DNA from: an uncultured Desulfobacteraceae bacterium
GTDB lineage: Bacteria; Desulfobacterota; Desulfobacteria; Desulfobacterales; UBA5852
NCBI GenBank assembly: GCA_913060875.1
Contig: CAJXSL010000001.1
Span: 496,001 to 560,000 of the forward strand
DNA: 64,000 bases
Reading direction: 5' to 3'
The position numbers and the translations under genes were made by a program. The notes below the pieces were generated by a model. That model did not search any database. It saw nothing but the letters and a program-made list of their open reading frames with translations, and had not been told where the DNA came from. Below are positions 45,546 to 54,308 of this stretch, piece after piece. Position 1 is the stretch's first letter; each line of letters starts with the position of its first letter.

Positions 45546-47483
45546 TTAGGCATTTACCGGCAAGGTGATCGTAAAGGTCGTGCCCTGGCCGAATTTACTC
45601 CCGACCTGGATATCGCCCCCGTGTTCCTGGATAATGCCGTAGCTGATGGACAGCCCCAGGCCGGTTCCCGCCCCGGTTGTCTTGGTGGTGAAAAACGGAT
45701 CGAAAATCGAATCGATATGGTCCGGGGGGATGCCCGGGCCGGTATCCGCGATCCGGACTTCCATCTGGTCGCCGTCGGCGGTCAGTGCGGCCGACACGGT
45801 GATTTGGCCGTCTTCCCTGATGGCCTGGATGGCGTTTATAATCAGGTTCATGAACACCTGGCGCATCTTGTCGAGATCCACCACCAGGTCGGGCAGGTTG
45901 TCGGCATACTGGCGATGCACCGCAATCCGCTTGCCGCCGGTCTGCTTTTCCAGGATGTTCAGGACCCCGTCCAGGGCCTGGCGGATGTCCCCCTTGGCCT
46001 TGTGCGTGTCGGAAACCCGGGCGAAGTTCAGGAGATCCTGCACAATGCTTTTGCAGCTCTGGGTGTGTTTCTGGATGATTTCCACATCATTTACGATGGC
46101 CGGTTGATCCTTGGCGCTTTTGCTGATGAGGTTGGCGTAGCAGTTGATCACCCCCAGGGGGTTGTTGATCTCGTGGGCCAGACCGGCGGCCAACTGCCCT
46201 ACGGCAGCGAGCTTTTCCGCCCGGGCGAGGTGTTTTTGCATGCGCATTTTCTGGGTGATGTCGCGAATCACCCCCTCGTAGCCGGCCGGCCGGCCCTGGT
46301 CGTCATTGAAAACGGTGGCGGTCACCAGGCCGTAGAGATGATCCCCGTGCCGGTTGACCAGGGAGACCTCGTATTCCTTGACGAAGCCGTCCCGGTTCAG
46401 GGCTTCGATCAGCTGCATGCCATCCCGTGTGTCCCAGAAGAGTTGTTCCACGGTCTCGATGGACAGCGCCTCGGCGCGGTCGGTGAACTGAAACATGGCG
46501 ATGCCGGCGGCGTTGATGTCCAGCATGCGATTGTCGCGGCTCCAGATGAAAATGGGATCCCGGGACGTTTCGAACAGGCGGCGGTATTTGGACTCGGATT
46601 CCTGGAGGTCGGCATGGACCTGGGAAAGATCCGAGGCCGTGGTTTCAAAGGCCAGCTTGAGCTGATCGAGTTCATCCATGACCTCCGGCTCGGGCATGGC
46701 ATCGCCATCGCCTTTGCGGCCGATGCGCTTGAAGACAGTTACCAGGCCTTGCAACTCGGCGATGACCGTATAGTTGAACAGGGAATAGAACAGGGTGATC
46801 AACAGCAGCAGGCCGGCGCCGCCGATAAAGAAGGTCAGCCAGGCCTGGCGCTTGATTTGGGAAAAATAATAGTCGACCGGGATATAGACCGTATCGGCCG
46901 CCACCACTTCGCCCAGCTGGTACCCGAAGCCCCGGCTGTCCGCTCCGTAACGCTCGATGATGCCTGCCGGAGCCTTTTCGGGCTCCCCATGACAGCGCAT
47001 GCACTCCTGTTCGACGTAGATGGCCCGGAAGCGGGTATAGTAGGCAAGGCCCTCTTTTTCCACGATGCCGCTCCATTCCCGGAGGTTGGGGTCGGCATTG
47101 AACTTTCCGATCATCTCCATCTCGAGACCGTCGGCGGTGTTGAACTGGTTCATGGGGCGTTTGGAGGCCCGTTTGTAGCGGAAATTCTTGAACCGGTTGT
47201 GCACCCGCTCCATGATGTCGCGGCCCACGAAGGAGGTGGACATGGCCTCCACCACGAAATGGTCGTCCGGTAGAATCTCGTACATTTTAGGCCGCAGCAC
47301 ATCTTTGACATAGGTGCGGGTGGCTTCCACGGCCGATATATAATATTCGGTTTCTTTGTAAACCGCTTCTTCGATTTTGTTTTTGCCGAACTGGTACACC
47401 AGCAGGGAGGCTCCGGCGCAGAAAACGCAGAGGATCAGGCCGGTACCGACCTTGAAACGGGTGCGTACGTTGTGTTTTTTCAT
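45546..47483 (-). CDS. DUF3365/Tll0287-type sensor histidine kinase with haem c motif
   Basis: A 645-residue membrane kinase. TM1 lies at about 12-31 and the periplasmic DUF3365/Tll0287-like domain at about 35-208. That domain contains CMRCH (161-165), a c-type haem attachment motif. TM2 lies at about 214-236. A PAS domain follows (about 300-420), then HisKA with LAHEINNPLGVINCYANL and HATPase_c with DTGPGIPPDHID and TGAGTGLGLSIS. The ATG at 47483 follows AGGTGG. A covalent haem in the sensor implies detection of redox state or a small gas or ligand. Confidence 0.9.
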   Translation of the reverse strand: MKKHNVRTRFKVGTGLILCVFCAGASLLVYQFGKNKIEEAVYKETEYYISAVEATRTYVKDVLRPKMYEILPDDHFVVEAMSTSFVGRDIMERVHNRFKNFRYKRASKRPMNQFNTADGLEMEMIGKFNADPNLREWSGIVEKEGLAYYTRFRAIYVEQECMRCHGEPEKAPAGIIERYGADSRGFGYQLGEVVAADTVYIPVDYYFSQIKRQAWLTFFIGGAGLLLLITLFYSLFNYTVIAELQGLVTVFKRIGRKGDGDAMPEPEVMDELDQLKLAFETTASDLSQVHADLQESESKYRRLFETSRDPIFIWSRDNRMLDINAAGIAMFQFTDRAEALSIETVEQLFWDTRDGMQLIEALNRDGFVKEYEVSLVNRHGDHLYGLVTATVFNDDQGRPAGYEGVIRDITQKMRMQKHLARAEKLAAVGQLAAGLAHEINNPLGVINCYANLISKSAKDQPAIVNDVEIIQKHTQSCKSIVQDLLNFARVSDTHKAKGDIRQALDGVLNILEKQTGGKRIAVHRQYADNLPDLVVDLDKMRQVFMNLIINAIQAIREDGQITVSAALTADGDQMEVRIADTGPGIPPDHIDSIFDPFFTTKTTGAGTGLGLSISYGIIQEHGGDIQVGSKFGQGTTFTITLPVNA

Positions 47484-47659
47484 AGGGTCCACCTGTCACG
47501 CCGCCCGGGGCGTTTGGTTCCGGCACAGATTCGGTTGGGGAATCCGTGCCCGCGCTTCATGGCAAGGCACTATACCGGATCTCCTTCGTCCAAGTCAAAA
47601 ATGCCATGACAATTGATGCCAAAACGTTTAGAAGGGGGCGATTTAAAGGGACGGAGGTG

Positions 47660-48823
47660 ATGGTTACGGTAAAAGATGCGCCCCAGGCGCCCGGGCATGC
47701 CAGGAACGAACGTCCGGACAGTGTCACCGACACGGAACACCCGCCAGAATGGGGGCAGGTCCAGGTGGAGATGACCAGCCGCTGCAATCTGCGCTGCGCC
47801 ACTTGTCTTTATCCGGCCTATGAAGACCGTTGGCGCCCGGAAGATCTTACCTCCGGCGTTTTTGGCAAGCTGTTGAAGATCGCCCACCGGTGTGATTCCG
47901 TTCATTTGCAGGGGTGGGGCGAAACCCTGCTGCGGGCGGATACGGCCCAGCGCATCGCCGATCTCAGCCGCGTCGGCACCCGTCCCACCCTGGGCAGCAA
48001 CGGCAGCACCATGACACCGGGGGCGGCCCGGGAGTTGATCGACAGCGGCCTGGCGTCCATGACCTTCAGTCTGGCCGGTCCGGACCAGGCCAGTCATGAC
48101 GCGTTGCGGGGCCGGGGAACCTTTGCAGCGACGGTCGCGGCCATCCAGACCTTTGTGGCCCAGCGCGGCAAGGACCGAAAACCGCCGGTGCTGATCAATT
48201 ACCTGCTGACGCCTTATAGTTTTCCGCGCCTGCCCCAAGCCCTGGCCCTGGCCAGTCGCATGGGCGTGGACACCCTGGTGGCCACCCACCTGGTGCATGT
48301 CTGTACGCCGGCCCAAAAAAAACTGATCGCTTACGAGGCCGGTCGCCGTTTGGGCTGGGTGCTTTTCCGCAGCCGCCTGGCCGTGCTCTGGCGCCATACC
48401 ACGCTGGTCCTGCCGGGCATCCAGGGCCGTCCTTTGCCCGTGTGCAGCAAGAACCCGCTCCAGAATCTATTCGTGGCGGCGGACGGATCGGTTTCCCCCT
48501 GCGTCTATCTTTGCCCGCCCCTGCAAGGACCGTATACCCAGCTTGTGGAGGGGGCTGAAGAAGCCCGGCGCCGCCTGGTTTTCGGCCATCTGGAAGAAGA
48601 CGACCTGGATGCCATCTGGGACCGGCCGGCTTATGTTCGCTTCCGTCGCGCCTTTCAGCGCCGGCAGGATCTGTACCAGGAACTTTTGCCGCCGGCCCGT
48701 ACGGATTTTGAAGGGCTGGACCGGCTCGAAAAAGCCACGCGGATCATCCGCACGCGCTTTGCATCACCGGATTACCAGCCGCCGGAACCCTGCCGGGGGT
48801 GCCCCCACTTGCTGGGCTACTGA
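47660..48823 (+). CDS. radical SAM protein with SPASM-like C-terminus
   Basis: A 387-residue Fe-S enzyme. The radical SAM motif C-x3-C-x2-C is in MTSRCNLRCATCLYP, followed by HLQGWGETLL. The C-terminal part has extra Cys (LPVCSKNPLQNLFVAADGSVSPCVYLC and PCRGCPHLLGY), typical of SPASM-type auxiliary clusters found in peptide- and enzyme-modifying members. No precursor peptide or partner enzyme is seen nearby, so the target is unknown. The start is uncertain: ATG 47660 sits just after GGAGGTG, and ATG 47606 is possible. Confidence 0.85.
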   Translation: MVTVKDAPQAPGHARNERPDSVTDTEHPPEWGQVQVEMTSRCNLRCATCLYPAYEDRWRPEDLTSGVFGKLLKIAHRCDSVHLQGWGETLLRADTAQRIADLSRVGTRPTLGSNGSTMTPGAARELIDSGLASMTFSLAGPDQASHDALRGRGTFAATVAAIQTFVAQRGKDRKPPVLINYLLTPYSFPRLPQALALASRMGVDTLVATHLVHVCTPAQKKLIAYEAGRRLGWVLFRSRLAVLWRHTTLVLPGIQGRPLPVCSKNPLQNLFVAADGSVSPCVYLCPPLQGPYTQLVEGAEEARRRLVFGHLEEDDLDAIWDRPAYVRFRRAFQRRQDLYQELLPPARTDFEGLDRLEKATRIIRTRFASPDYQPPEPCRGCPHLLGY

Positions 48824-48893
48824 TCGGGGTGCTCAACATTTAACCCATGGGCCATTGTCATTGCGGCCCGTACCATGATGCAGGAGATGTCCA

Positions 48894-49163
48894 TTGTACC
48901 ATTCTAAAGTTGTCGTGATTTGCTGGGCTGTTGTTTTCGCGGCCGCCATTGTGGCGGCCGTCATCAAAAGAAGGTGGGCGGGGCTGGGGAATGTCCTGAT
49001 CGGGGGCGCCATCGTCGGGCTGGGCATCGGGGCCTCCGCACTGTTGTCCAATGCCGCCGGCGCGGTCATCCTCTCAGTGGCCCTGCTGGTGGGCGCCTAT
49101 ATCGCCCTCAAGGGCATCGTTCAGATCATGAAGTATCCCGAGGACTCCGGGGAGGGGGTTTAG
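48894..49163 (+). CDS. small membrane protein, 89 residues
   Basis: A three-TM-like hydrophobic protein (VVVICWAVVFAAAIVAAVI, LIGGAIVGLGIGASALL, AVILSVALLVGAYIALKGI) of unknown function. The TTG start at 48894 is preceded by CAGGAG at a 7-bp spacing. It follows the radical SAM gene by 70 bp and has its own terminator. Confidence 0.55.
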   Translation: MYHSKVVVICWAVVFAAAIVAAVIKRRWAGLGNVLIGGAIVGLGIGASALLSNAAGAVILSVALLVGAYIALKGIVQIMKYPEDSGEGV

Positions 49164-49513
49164 TATTGATCTAAACCCTCCACCGCTGGTGGCGGCCCCG
49201 GATAGGTTCGACCGATCCGGGGTGTTTTTAGGACGCGTTGCTTCATTTTCTTTCCCGTGACAGAAAACGAAGAAAAGAACACACCCGTGCCCCGCTCAAC
49301 CCTGCGCGTCGTCCAACCGGCCGATGAAGCGGCGTCTCATGCCGCCGTGCGGTGTTATCCCGCGCTGCGGGAGGTGATTCCCCTCCTGTGGCCCCGGTCA
49401 TCTCCCGATCGTCTATCTTTTCTTGTGCCTTCCCAGATTTGGTTGGATTCCCAGCCTTGCGCCGTTTCGGACCGAAGCTTAGTCAAGCCGTGCCGATCAA
49501 GAATCGGGATCGT
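49164..49513. other. 350-bp convergent gap
   Basis: It contains the terminator at 49196-49229. A frame starting at 49257 runs antisense into the permease gene and lacks support. Nothing else seen. Confidence 0.5.
49196..49229 (+). terminator. Rho-independent terminator
   Basis: CCCCGGAT pairs with ATCCGGGG across an 11-nt loop, followed by TGTTTTT, 33 bp after the 89-residue gene. Confidence 0.8.
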
Positions 49514-51199
49514 TTATCCGCCTTCTTCCAGCGGTTTGAATTTGATGCCGATAAAGGTCGCCAGGAGGACCAGCGCGGTGGAGATGAAGATCATCATGAT
49601 GCCCAGGGCCGACAACTGGCCCCACAGGCCGTCCTCGGAAAAGCGGAAGATCTGGACCGCCAGGACTTCGGTTCCCGGCCGCGAGAGCACCACGGAAAGG
49701 GTCAGCTCCCGGACGAACATGGTGGCCATGAGAATCCAGCCGGAGACGATGCCCGGGATCAGCAGCGGGATGACGATGCGGCGCATGGTCGTGAAAGCAC
49801 TGGCCCCGCAAACCAGGGACGACTCTTCCAGGTGGCTGTGAACCTGGATGAAGGCACTGGTCAGGGGCCGCACGCCGTAGGGTAGATAGGTGGCGATGTA
49901 GCCGATGAGCAGGGCCCAGATGGTGGCGTAGAGTGGGGTGCGCACAAAGAACCACATGAAGCCGACCCCAATGACGATGCCCGGAAAAGAAAAGGAAAGG
50001 AACGAGAAGGATTCCAGGATACCGGAGGCGTGGGATCGGATCTTGACGATGGCATAGGCGACAAAGATCGACAGGGTCACCCCGAGGGTGGCGCCCACCA
50101 CGCCGAGAAAAACGCTGTTCTTAAGCGACAGGAGCGAAATCGGGTCATTGATCACTTCGATCCAGTGCTTCCAGCTCATCATGGAAAAGGCTTTGGCGCT
50201 GGGAATCATGGAGTAGGGCACCAGCGAGGTGTAAAACAGCACGAGCACCGGCAGGACGATAAGGACCGCGGACAGGAGACCCACCACGCCAAACAGGGGG
50301 TATTTAGCCCCCTTGAGCTCGATGACGGTGGGGCGGTACCCCCGGCTGGATATGGTGACGTACTTTTCACTGGCCGAGGTCAGGTAGCGGTAGATGTAGA
50401 TCAGGGTGATGGACGTTGCCAGAACGCTCATGCCGATGGCCGCCGCCTTGCCGAAATCGGCGGCAAAGCCGGTGGCAATGGACTGGTAGATGTGTGTGGC
50501 CAGGACATAGATGCGCCCCGGCATGCCGATGACGGACGGTACCGCAAAGGAGGCCAGGCTGCGCACCAGCGAAAGGATGAAGGCGGCCAGGATGGCCGGG
50601 CGCAGCACGGGCAGGGTCACGCGAAACAAGGTGCGCAGCGTAGTGCTGCCGCAGACCTTGGAAGATTCTTCCAGGGCGATATCGAAGGATGCCAGGGCCG
50701 GGGCCAGGATAAGATAGGCGATGGGCAGGTCCAGAAGCCCTTCCACCAGGATCATGCCCGGCAGGGAATAAATATTGATCGCGATATCCTCAAAACCGGG
50801 AATCTGGCGCAGCATCAGGTTGATCAGGCCGTTGGACGGGTTCAGCAGGAGCACCCAACTGACCGAGAACAGGATGTGCGGGATCATCATGGGGATGATG
50901 GAGATGATCCGGAACAGGAATTTAAAGGGGATGTCCGTGCGCGTGTTCAGGTAGGCCAGGAGCAGTGCCAGGGCCGTGGCTACCATGGATGAGCCGAGAA
51001 CAAAGATGATCGTGTTGGCGATGATGCCGGTCAATTCGGGATCGGCGTAGGCCTGGACGTATTTATCCAGGGTGAATTCGCCAAAGGCCCCCAGGCCGGT
51101 GGAAAAGCTCCCGAAGACCAGCATGACCACGGGGCACACGGTCAGAAAGCCGACAATGACAATCAGGGTCGGTGTCAATACCGATCGTTTGTGGGCCAA
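49514..51199 (-). CDS. Fbp/Pot-type ABC permease, two fused domains
   Basis: A 561-residue inner-membrane protein with about twelve membrane segments in two homologous halves. Each half carries an EAA-like loop (LEESSKVCGSTTLRTLFRVTLPVLRPAI and LEESSLVCGASAFTTMRRIVIPLLIPGI). This fused layout is characteristic of the ferric-iron (FbpB) and 2-aminoethylphosphonate/thiamine-type permeases. It lies 15 bp downstream of the ATPase gene in a binding protein-ATPase-permease operon. Confidence 0.9.
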   Translation of the reverse strand: MAHKRSVLTPTLIVIVGFLTVCPVVMLVFGSFSTGLGAFGEFTLDKYVQAYADPELTGIIANTIIFVLGSSMVATALALLLAYLNTRTDIPFKFLFRIISIIPMMIPHILFSVSWVLLLNPSNGLINLMLRQIPGFEDIAINIYSLPGMILVEGLLDLPIAYLILAPALASFDIALEESSKVCGSTTLRTLFRVTLPVLRPAILAAFILSLVRSLASFAVPSVIGMPGRIYVLATHIYQSIATGFAADFGKAAAIGMSVLATSITLIYIYRYLTSASEKYVTISSRGYRPTVIELKGAKYPLFGVVGLLSAVLIVLPVLVLFYTSLVPYSMIPSAKAFSMMSWKHWIEVINDPISLLSLKNSVFLGVVGATLGVTLSIFVAYAIVKIRSHASGILESFSFLSFSFPGIVIGVGFMWFFVRTPLYATIWALLIGYIATYLPYGVRPLTSAFIQVHSHLEESSLVCGASAFTTMRRIVIPLLIPGIVSGWILMATMFVRELTLSVVLSRPGTEVLAVQIFRFSEDGLWGQLSALGIMMIFISTALVLLATFIGIKFKPLEEGG

Positions 51200-51214
51200 G
51201 GTCTTTTTCCTTTG

Positions 51215-52303
51215 CTACCGGGTGACCAGCAGACAATTTTCCGGGTCGACGGTAAAATTGACGCTGTCCCCCACTTCAATTTTCGAGTCCGGTTCGACTT
51301 TGATGAACAGCGGCGCATCGTGAACGGTGATTTCGCCCTCGTAGGCTTCGCCGATGAACACCAGAGACCTGATTTTGCCGTTGAAAACGTTTTGGCTCTG
51401 GGTGGCGTTGCCCCGTTTCAACCGGATGAATTCGGGGCGCAAACAAAGCGTCACGTCGTCGCCCGGCCCCATGGCGGCCTGTTTGCGGCAGGCGACCCGG
51501 CCCAGGGCGCAATCCACCGTGGTGACGGGCCCTTCCTGGGCGGTTACCTTGGCCTCGATCAGGTTGGTGCGGCCGATGAAGTCGGCCACGAAACGATGGG
51601 ACGCATTGAAATAGATGTCCCGGGGCGGGCCTTTTTCAATAATCCGGCCCTTGTTCATGACGGCCACAATGGTGGACAGGGCCAGGGCCTCGATGCGGTC
51701 ATGGGTCACGTAGACCGCCGTGATCTGAAGGTCGGTCAGGAAGGCGCGCAATTCCTCGCGGGTCTCCTCCCGGAGCTTGGCGTCCAGGTTGGAGAGCGGT
51801 TCGTCGAAAAGGATGACCTTGGGTTCGGCCACCAGAGCCCGGGCCAGGGCCACGCGCTGCTGCTGCCCGCCGGAGAGCTTGGTGGCCGGCCGTTTTTCGA
51901 ACCCCTCCAACTGCACGAAGCGCAGGGTTTTATCCACCTTGCGGCGGATTTCGTCCCTGGCGATTTTGCGGGTCTGGAGCGGATAGGCCACGTTGTCGAA
52001 CACGTTCATGTGCGGCCAGATGGCGTAGGTTTGAAAAACCATGCCGAGACCCCGGTTCTCGGTGGGAACGAAAATGTTTTTGTCTCGGGACCAGACCACC
52101 TCGCCGCCGATTTCGATTTCGCCGCTGTCCGGGGATTCGAGGCCGACGATGCAGCGCAGGAGAGTGGTTTTGCCGCATCCGCTCGGGCCGAGCAGGGTGA
52201 AGATCTGGTTGGCCGGGATGGTCAGGTCGACGTTGTCCAGGGCTTTGATGGTCTTGCCGCCGGAGTAGTAATGCTTGCTGACGTTTCGAATATGGATTTC
52301 CAT
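51215..52303 (-). CDS. FbpC/PotA-type ABC ATPase
   Basis: A 362-residue nucleotide-binding subunit. It has Walker A GPSGCGKTTLLRC, signature KLSGGQQQRVALARAL, Walker B VILFDEPLSNLD and the switch His in YVTHDRIEALALS. The C-terminal TOBE domain (about 280-360) binds regulatory ligands in this family. The length is normal. Confidence 0.92.
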   Translation of the reverse strand: MEIHIRNVSKHYYSGGKTIKALDNVDLTIPANQIFTLLGPSGCGKTTLLRCIVGLESPDSGEIEIGGEVVWSRDKNIFVPTENRGLGMVFQTYAIWPHMNVFDNVAYPLQTRKIARDEIRRKVDKTLRFVQLEGFEKRPATKLSGGQQQRVALARALVAEPKVILFDEPLSNLDAKLREETREELRAFLTDLQITAVYVTHDRIEALALSTIVAVMNKGRIIEKGPPRDIYFNASHRFVADFIGRTNLIEAKVTAQEGPVTTVDCALGRVACRKQAAMGPGDDVTLCLRPEFIRLKRGNATQSQNVFNGKIRSLVFIGEAYEGEITVHDAPLFIKVEPDSKIEVGDSVNFTVDPENCLLVTR

Positions 52304-52400
52304 AGCGCTTTCAAATGGGGCCGCCCCGCCGATCTCGGCGCGGGATAAAAGGGAATAAAAATACCTAAAACCGTTGACAGGCCCTCTTCGAAGGGCTGTC

Positions 52401-52429
52401 CGGCGTCTCCCGCACTGCGGGAGACGCCG
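52401..52429. repeat. 29-bp perfect palindrome between transporter genes
   Basis: Two 14-bp arms (CGGCGTCTCCCGCA and its complement) flank one central C. It lies between the binding-protein stop and the ATPase start and has no T run. It is likely an mRNA hairpin that stabilises the upstream binding-protein message or dampens read-through. Confidence 0.7.
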
Positions 52430-52443
52430 CCCTTTCGGGACCG

Positions 52444-53433
52444 TTAAAAGAGTTTTTTAAACGTGCCGCCCCATTTGCGGATTTCTTCGTCCGACATGGT
52501 TCGGATGGGAATGACCTTGGCCTTGTCCATGCCGTCGATGGGCGGGAAAACACCCGGTGCCAGGACATATTCGCCGACTTCCGCAGACAGTTTGCTCATG
52601 GCCTGCTTGGACAGCCAGAAGTCAACGAACAGCTTGGCGGCATTGGGGTTTTTGGCGCTGGAACTGACGGCGATGCCCCGGGGCGTTCCCAGCAGCGGCT
52701 GCTCCACCCGGGCCCAGTCCAACGGGGCCGGGGCCTTGGTGATGATGTATTTGGGCATGGATATGGCGATGGCTTTTTCGCCGCTTTCCACGGGCGCCGG
52801 GGTGGGACCGAAGGATTTCACCAGCATGGGGCGGTTGGCTGCCAGCCCTTCCACGAATTTCATCCACTCGGCTTCGGACGCGAAGACATTCTCCTTCAGC
52901 CCGATCAGCCAGGCAATGGTGGTGGCATGGGTGGCCGGGTTGGCCATGACGATTTTGTCTTTCCACTTGGGATCGGTGAGATCCTGGTAGCGCTTGGGAA
53001 CATCCGCCGGTTTGACCAACTCCTTGTTGTAGATCAGCCCCACGTACTCGATGCCGAAGGTCTGGATCTGGTCGTCCTTGCGGGTCCAGTCCGGGTAGTC
53101 CGCCGCCACCGGGGAGGTGTAGGGGGCCAGGACGCCCTTGGCCTTGAGCATCTGCATGACGGGCAGCGGCGCTTGCAGCACGTCCGCCATGAGCTTGCCC
53201 GCCTGGAACTCCGTCAGCACGGTGGGGAGAAATTTGGAGGTGGAAATGCGGGTGTACTTGCCGTCCAGGCCGGACTCGGCGTTGAACACGTCCATGATGG
53301 GCTGGATCGCCGTCATGTTGGCGTAAAACGCAACTTGCCCTTCGGCCTTGGCGTTTTTAACGATGTCCGGGTCCGACGCGTATGCGGCCGGGACGAATAC
53401 CAGCACCAGCAATACTGCCAAAAGTTTTTTCAT
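52444..53433 (-). CDS. Fbp-type ABC substrate-binding protein
   Basis: A 329-residue periplasmic binding protein. The signal peptide is LLAVLLVLVFVPAAYAS. The mature domain has EGQVAFYANMTAIQPIMDVF, VGLIYNKELVKPADVPKRYQDL and GTPRGIAVSSSAKNPNAAKLFVDF, typical of the ferric-iron/phosphonate/polyol binding family. Iron ligands cannot be confirmed by eye, so the substrate stays open. AAGGAGG precedes the ATG at 53433. It is the first gene of the operon. Confidence 0.9.
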   Translation of the reverse strand: MKKLLAVLLVLVFVPAAYASDPDIVKNAKAEGQVAFYANMTAIQPIMDVFNAESGLDGKYTRISTSKFLPTVLTEFQAGKLMADVLQAPLPVMQMLKAKGVLAPYTSPVAADYPDWTRKDDQIQTFGIEYVGLIYNKELVKPADVPKRYQDLTDPKWKDKIVMANPATHATTIAWLIGLKENVFASEAEWMKFVEGLAANRPMLVKSFGPTPAPVESGEKAIAISMPKYIITKAPAPLDWARVEQPLLGTPRGIAVSSSAKNPNAAKLFVDFWLSKQAMSKLSAEVGEYVLAPGVFPPIDGMDKAKVIPIRTMSDEEIRKWGGTFKKLF

Positions 53434-53817
53434 GGGTGAACCTCCTTGTGATTGTGTGTTCCCACAATGAAAGAAAACATATCGCGCAGTCAGGGGAGGT
53501 TTTAAATGCGGATCCCCTGTGAGCAACGAAGGTGGCAGACGTTGATTGGGGCGGCGTTTCATGGCTTATGACCGCGTCTGTAACAGGGCGATAGGATTTT
53601 GTAACGCAAACTGGACACGTGGGCAACCTTGGTTTGCAATTAATTTATATCGACAATGTTTTTGATGTTAATGACGGAAACAAGCTGCTATAAATACATA
53701 TAAAAGTGCTATTTTTAGATCCAGGCGGGCCGTTGCCGGTCTTTCTTTAAATGCGCCACCTGGAACAGCTTTAGTGCCGATGCCCTTGCTTTTGGCACAA
53801 GACGAAAGCAGACCTTT
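53434..53817. other. 384-bp divergent intergenic region
   Basis: No gene seen. It must hold promoters for the ABC operon on the left and the STAS-like gene on the right. The stretch from 53630 to 53715 is AT-rich, but no confident promoter pair was found. Confidence 0.4.
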
Positions 53818-54225
53818 ATGCCTTTCCAATACCAGTACATTGCCGACGCCAATTGCCTGGTTGTCGTCGGTTCGGGCCGAGTCTCGCTCCAGGAGTTTCT
53901 CGATTATCATCGGGAGCTTAGGATCAAAAATGCGCAATCGGCGCTGCGCATCCTGGCGGACTACCGAAAACTCGACCCCTCGGATTTGTCGACGGATGAC
54001 ATCCAGCAGATCAGGCTGAGCGCCCTGAAGAAAATAGAAGGCAAGTTCGATGCCCTCAAGGAGGCCATTGTTGTATCGGGGGAACTGGCCTTCGGGCTCT
54101 CCCGCATGTTTGACGGCTTGGTCTATGCGGAAAATTACGACCTGAACGTCTTTACAGATATCCGCGAGGCGAAAGCCTGGTTGGGGTTGGACCCTGACAC
54201 CCCTCTGGCGTTGTCGGAGGGTTAA
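53818..54225 (+). CDS. STAS-like (SpoIIAA-fold) hypothetical protein
   Basis: A 135-residue soluble protein whose pattern (YQYIADANCLVVVGSGRVSLQEF, ALRILADYRKLDPSDLS, VVSGELAFGLSRMFDGL, VFTDIREAKAWLGL) resembles the STAS/SpoIIAA-like family common in Desulfobacterota. No phosphorylatable signature is certain. The function is unknown. It lies 83 bp before the ferredoxin-like gene. Confidence 0.6.
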   Translation: MPFQYQYIADANCLVVVGSGRVSLQEFLDYHRELRIKNAQSALRILADYRKLDPSDLSTDDIQQIRLSALKKIEGKFDALKEAIVVSGELAFGLSRMFDGLVYAENYDLNVFTDIREAKAWLGLDPDTPLALSEG

Positions 54226-54308
54226 CCTGCCCTTGTGGCTCACCAGCGTCGATCCGGTCCACCCCACGATCTATCGTGAACCTCCAATGATGCCCCTGGT
54301 GTCGATCG

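Noticed and set aside
44211-47273. 1020-codon plus-strand open frame
   Set aside because: It is antisense to the response-regulator and histidine-kinase genes, which carry full family motifs; high GC keeps the opposite strand open.
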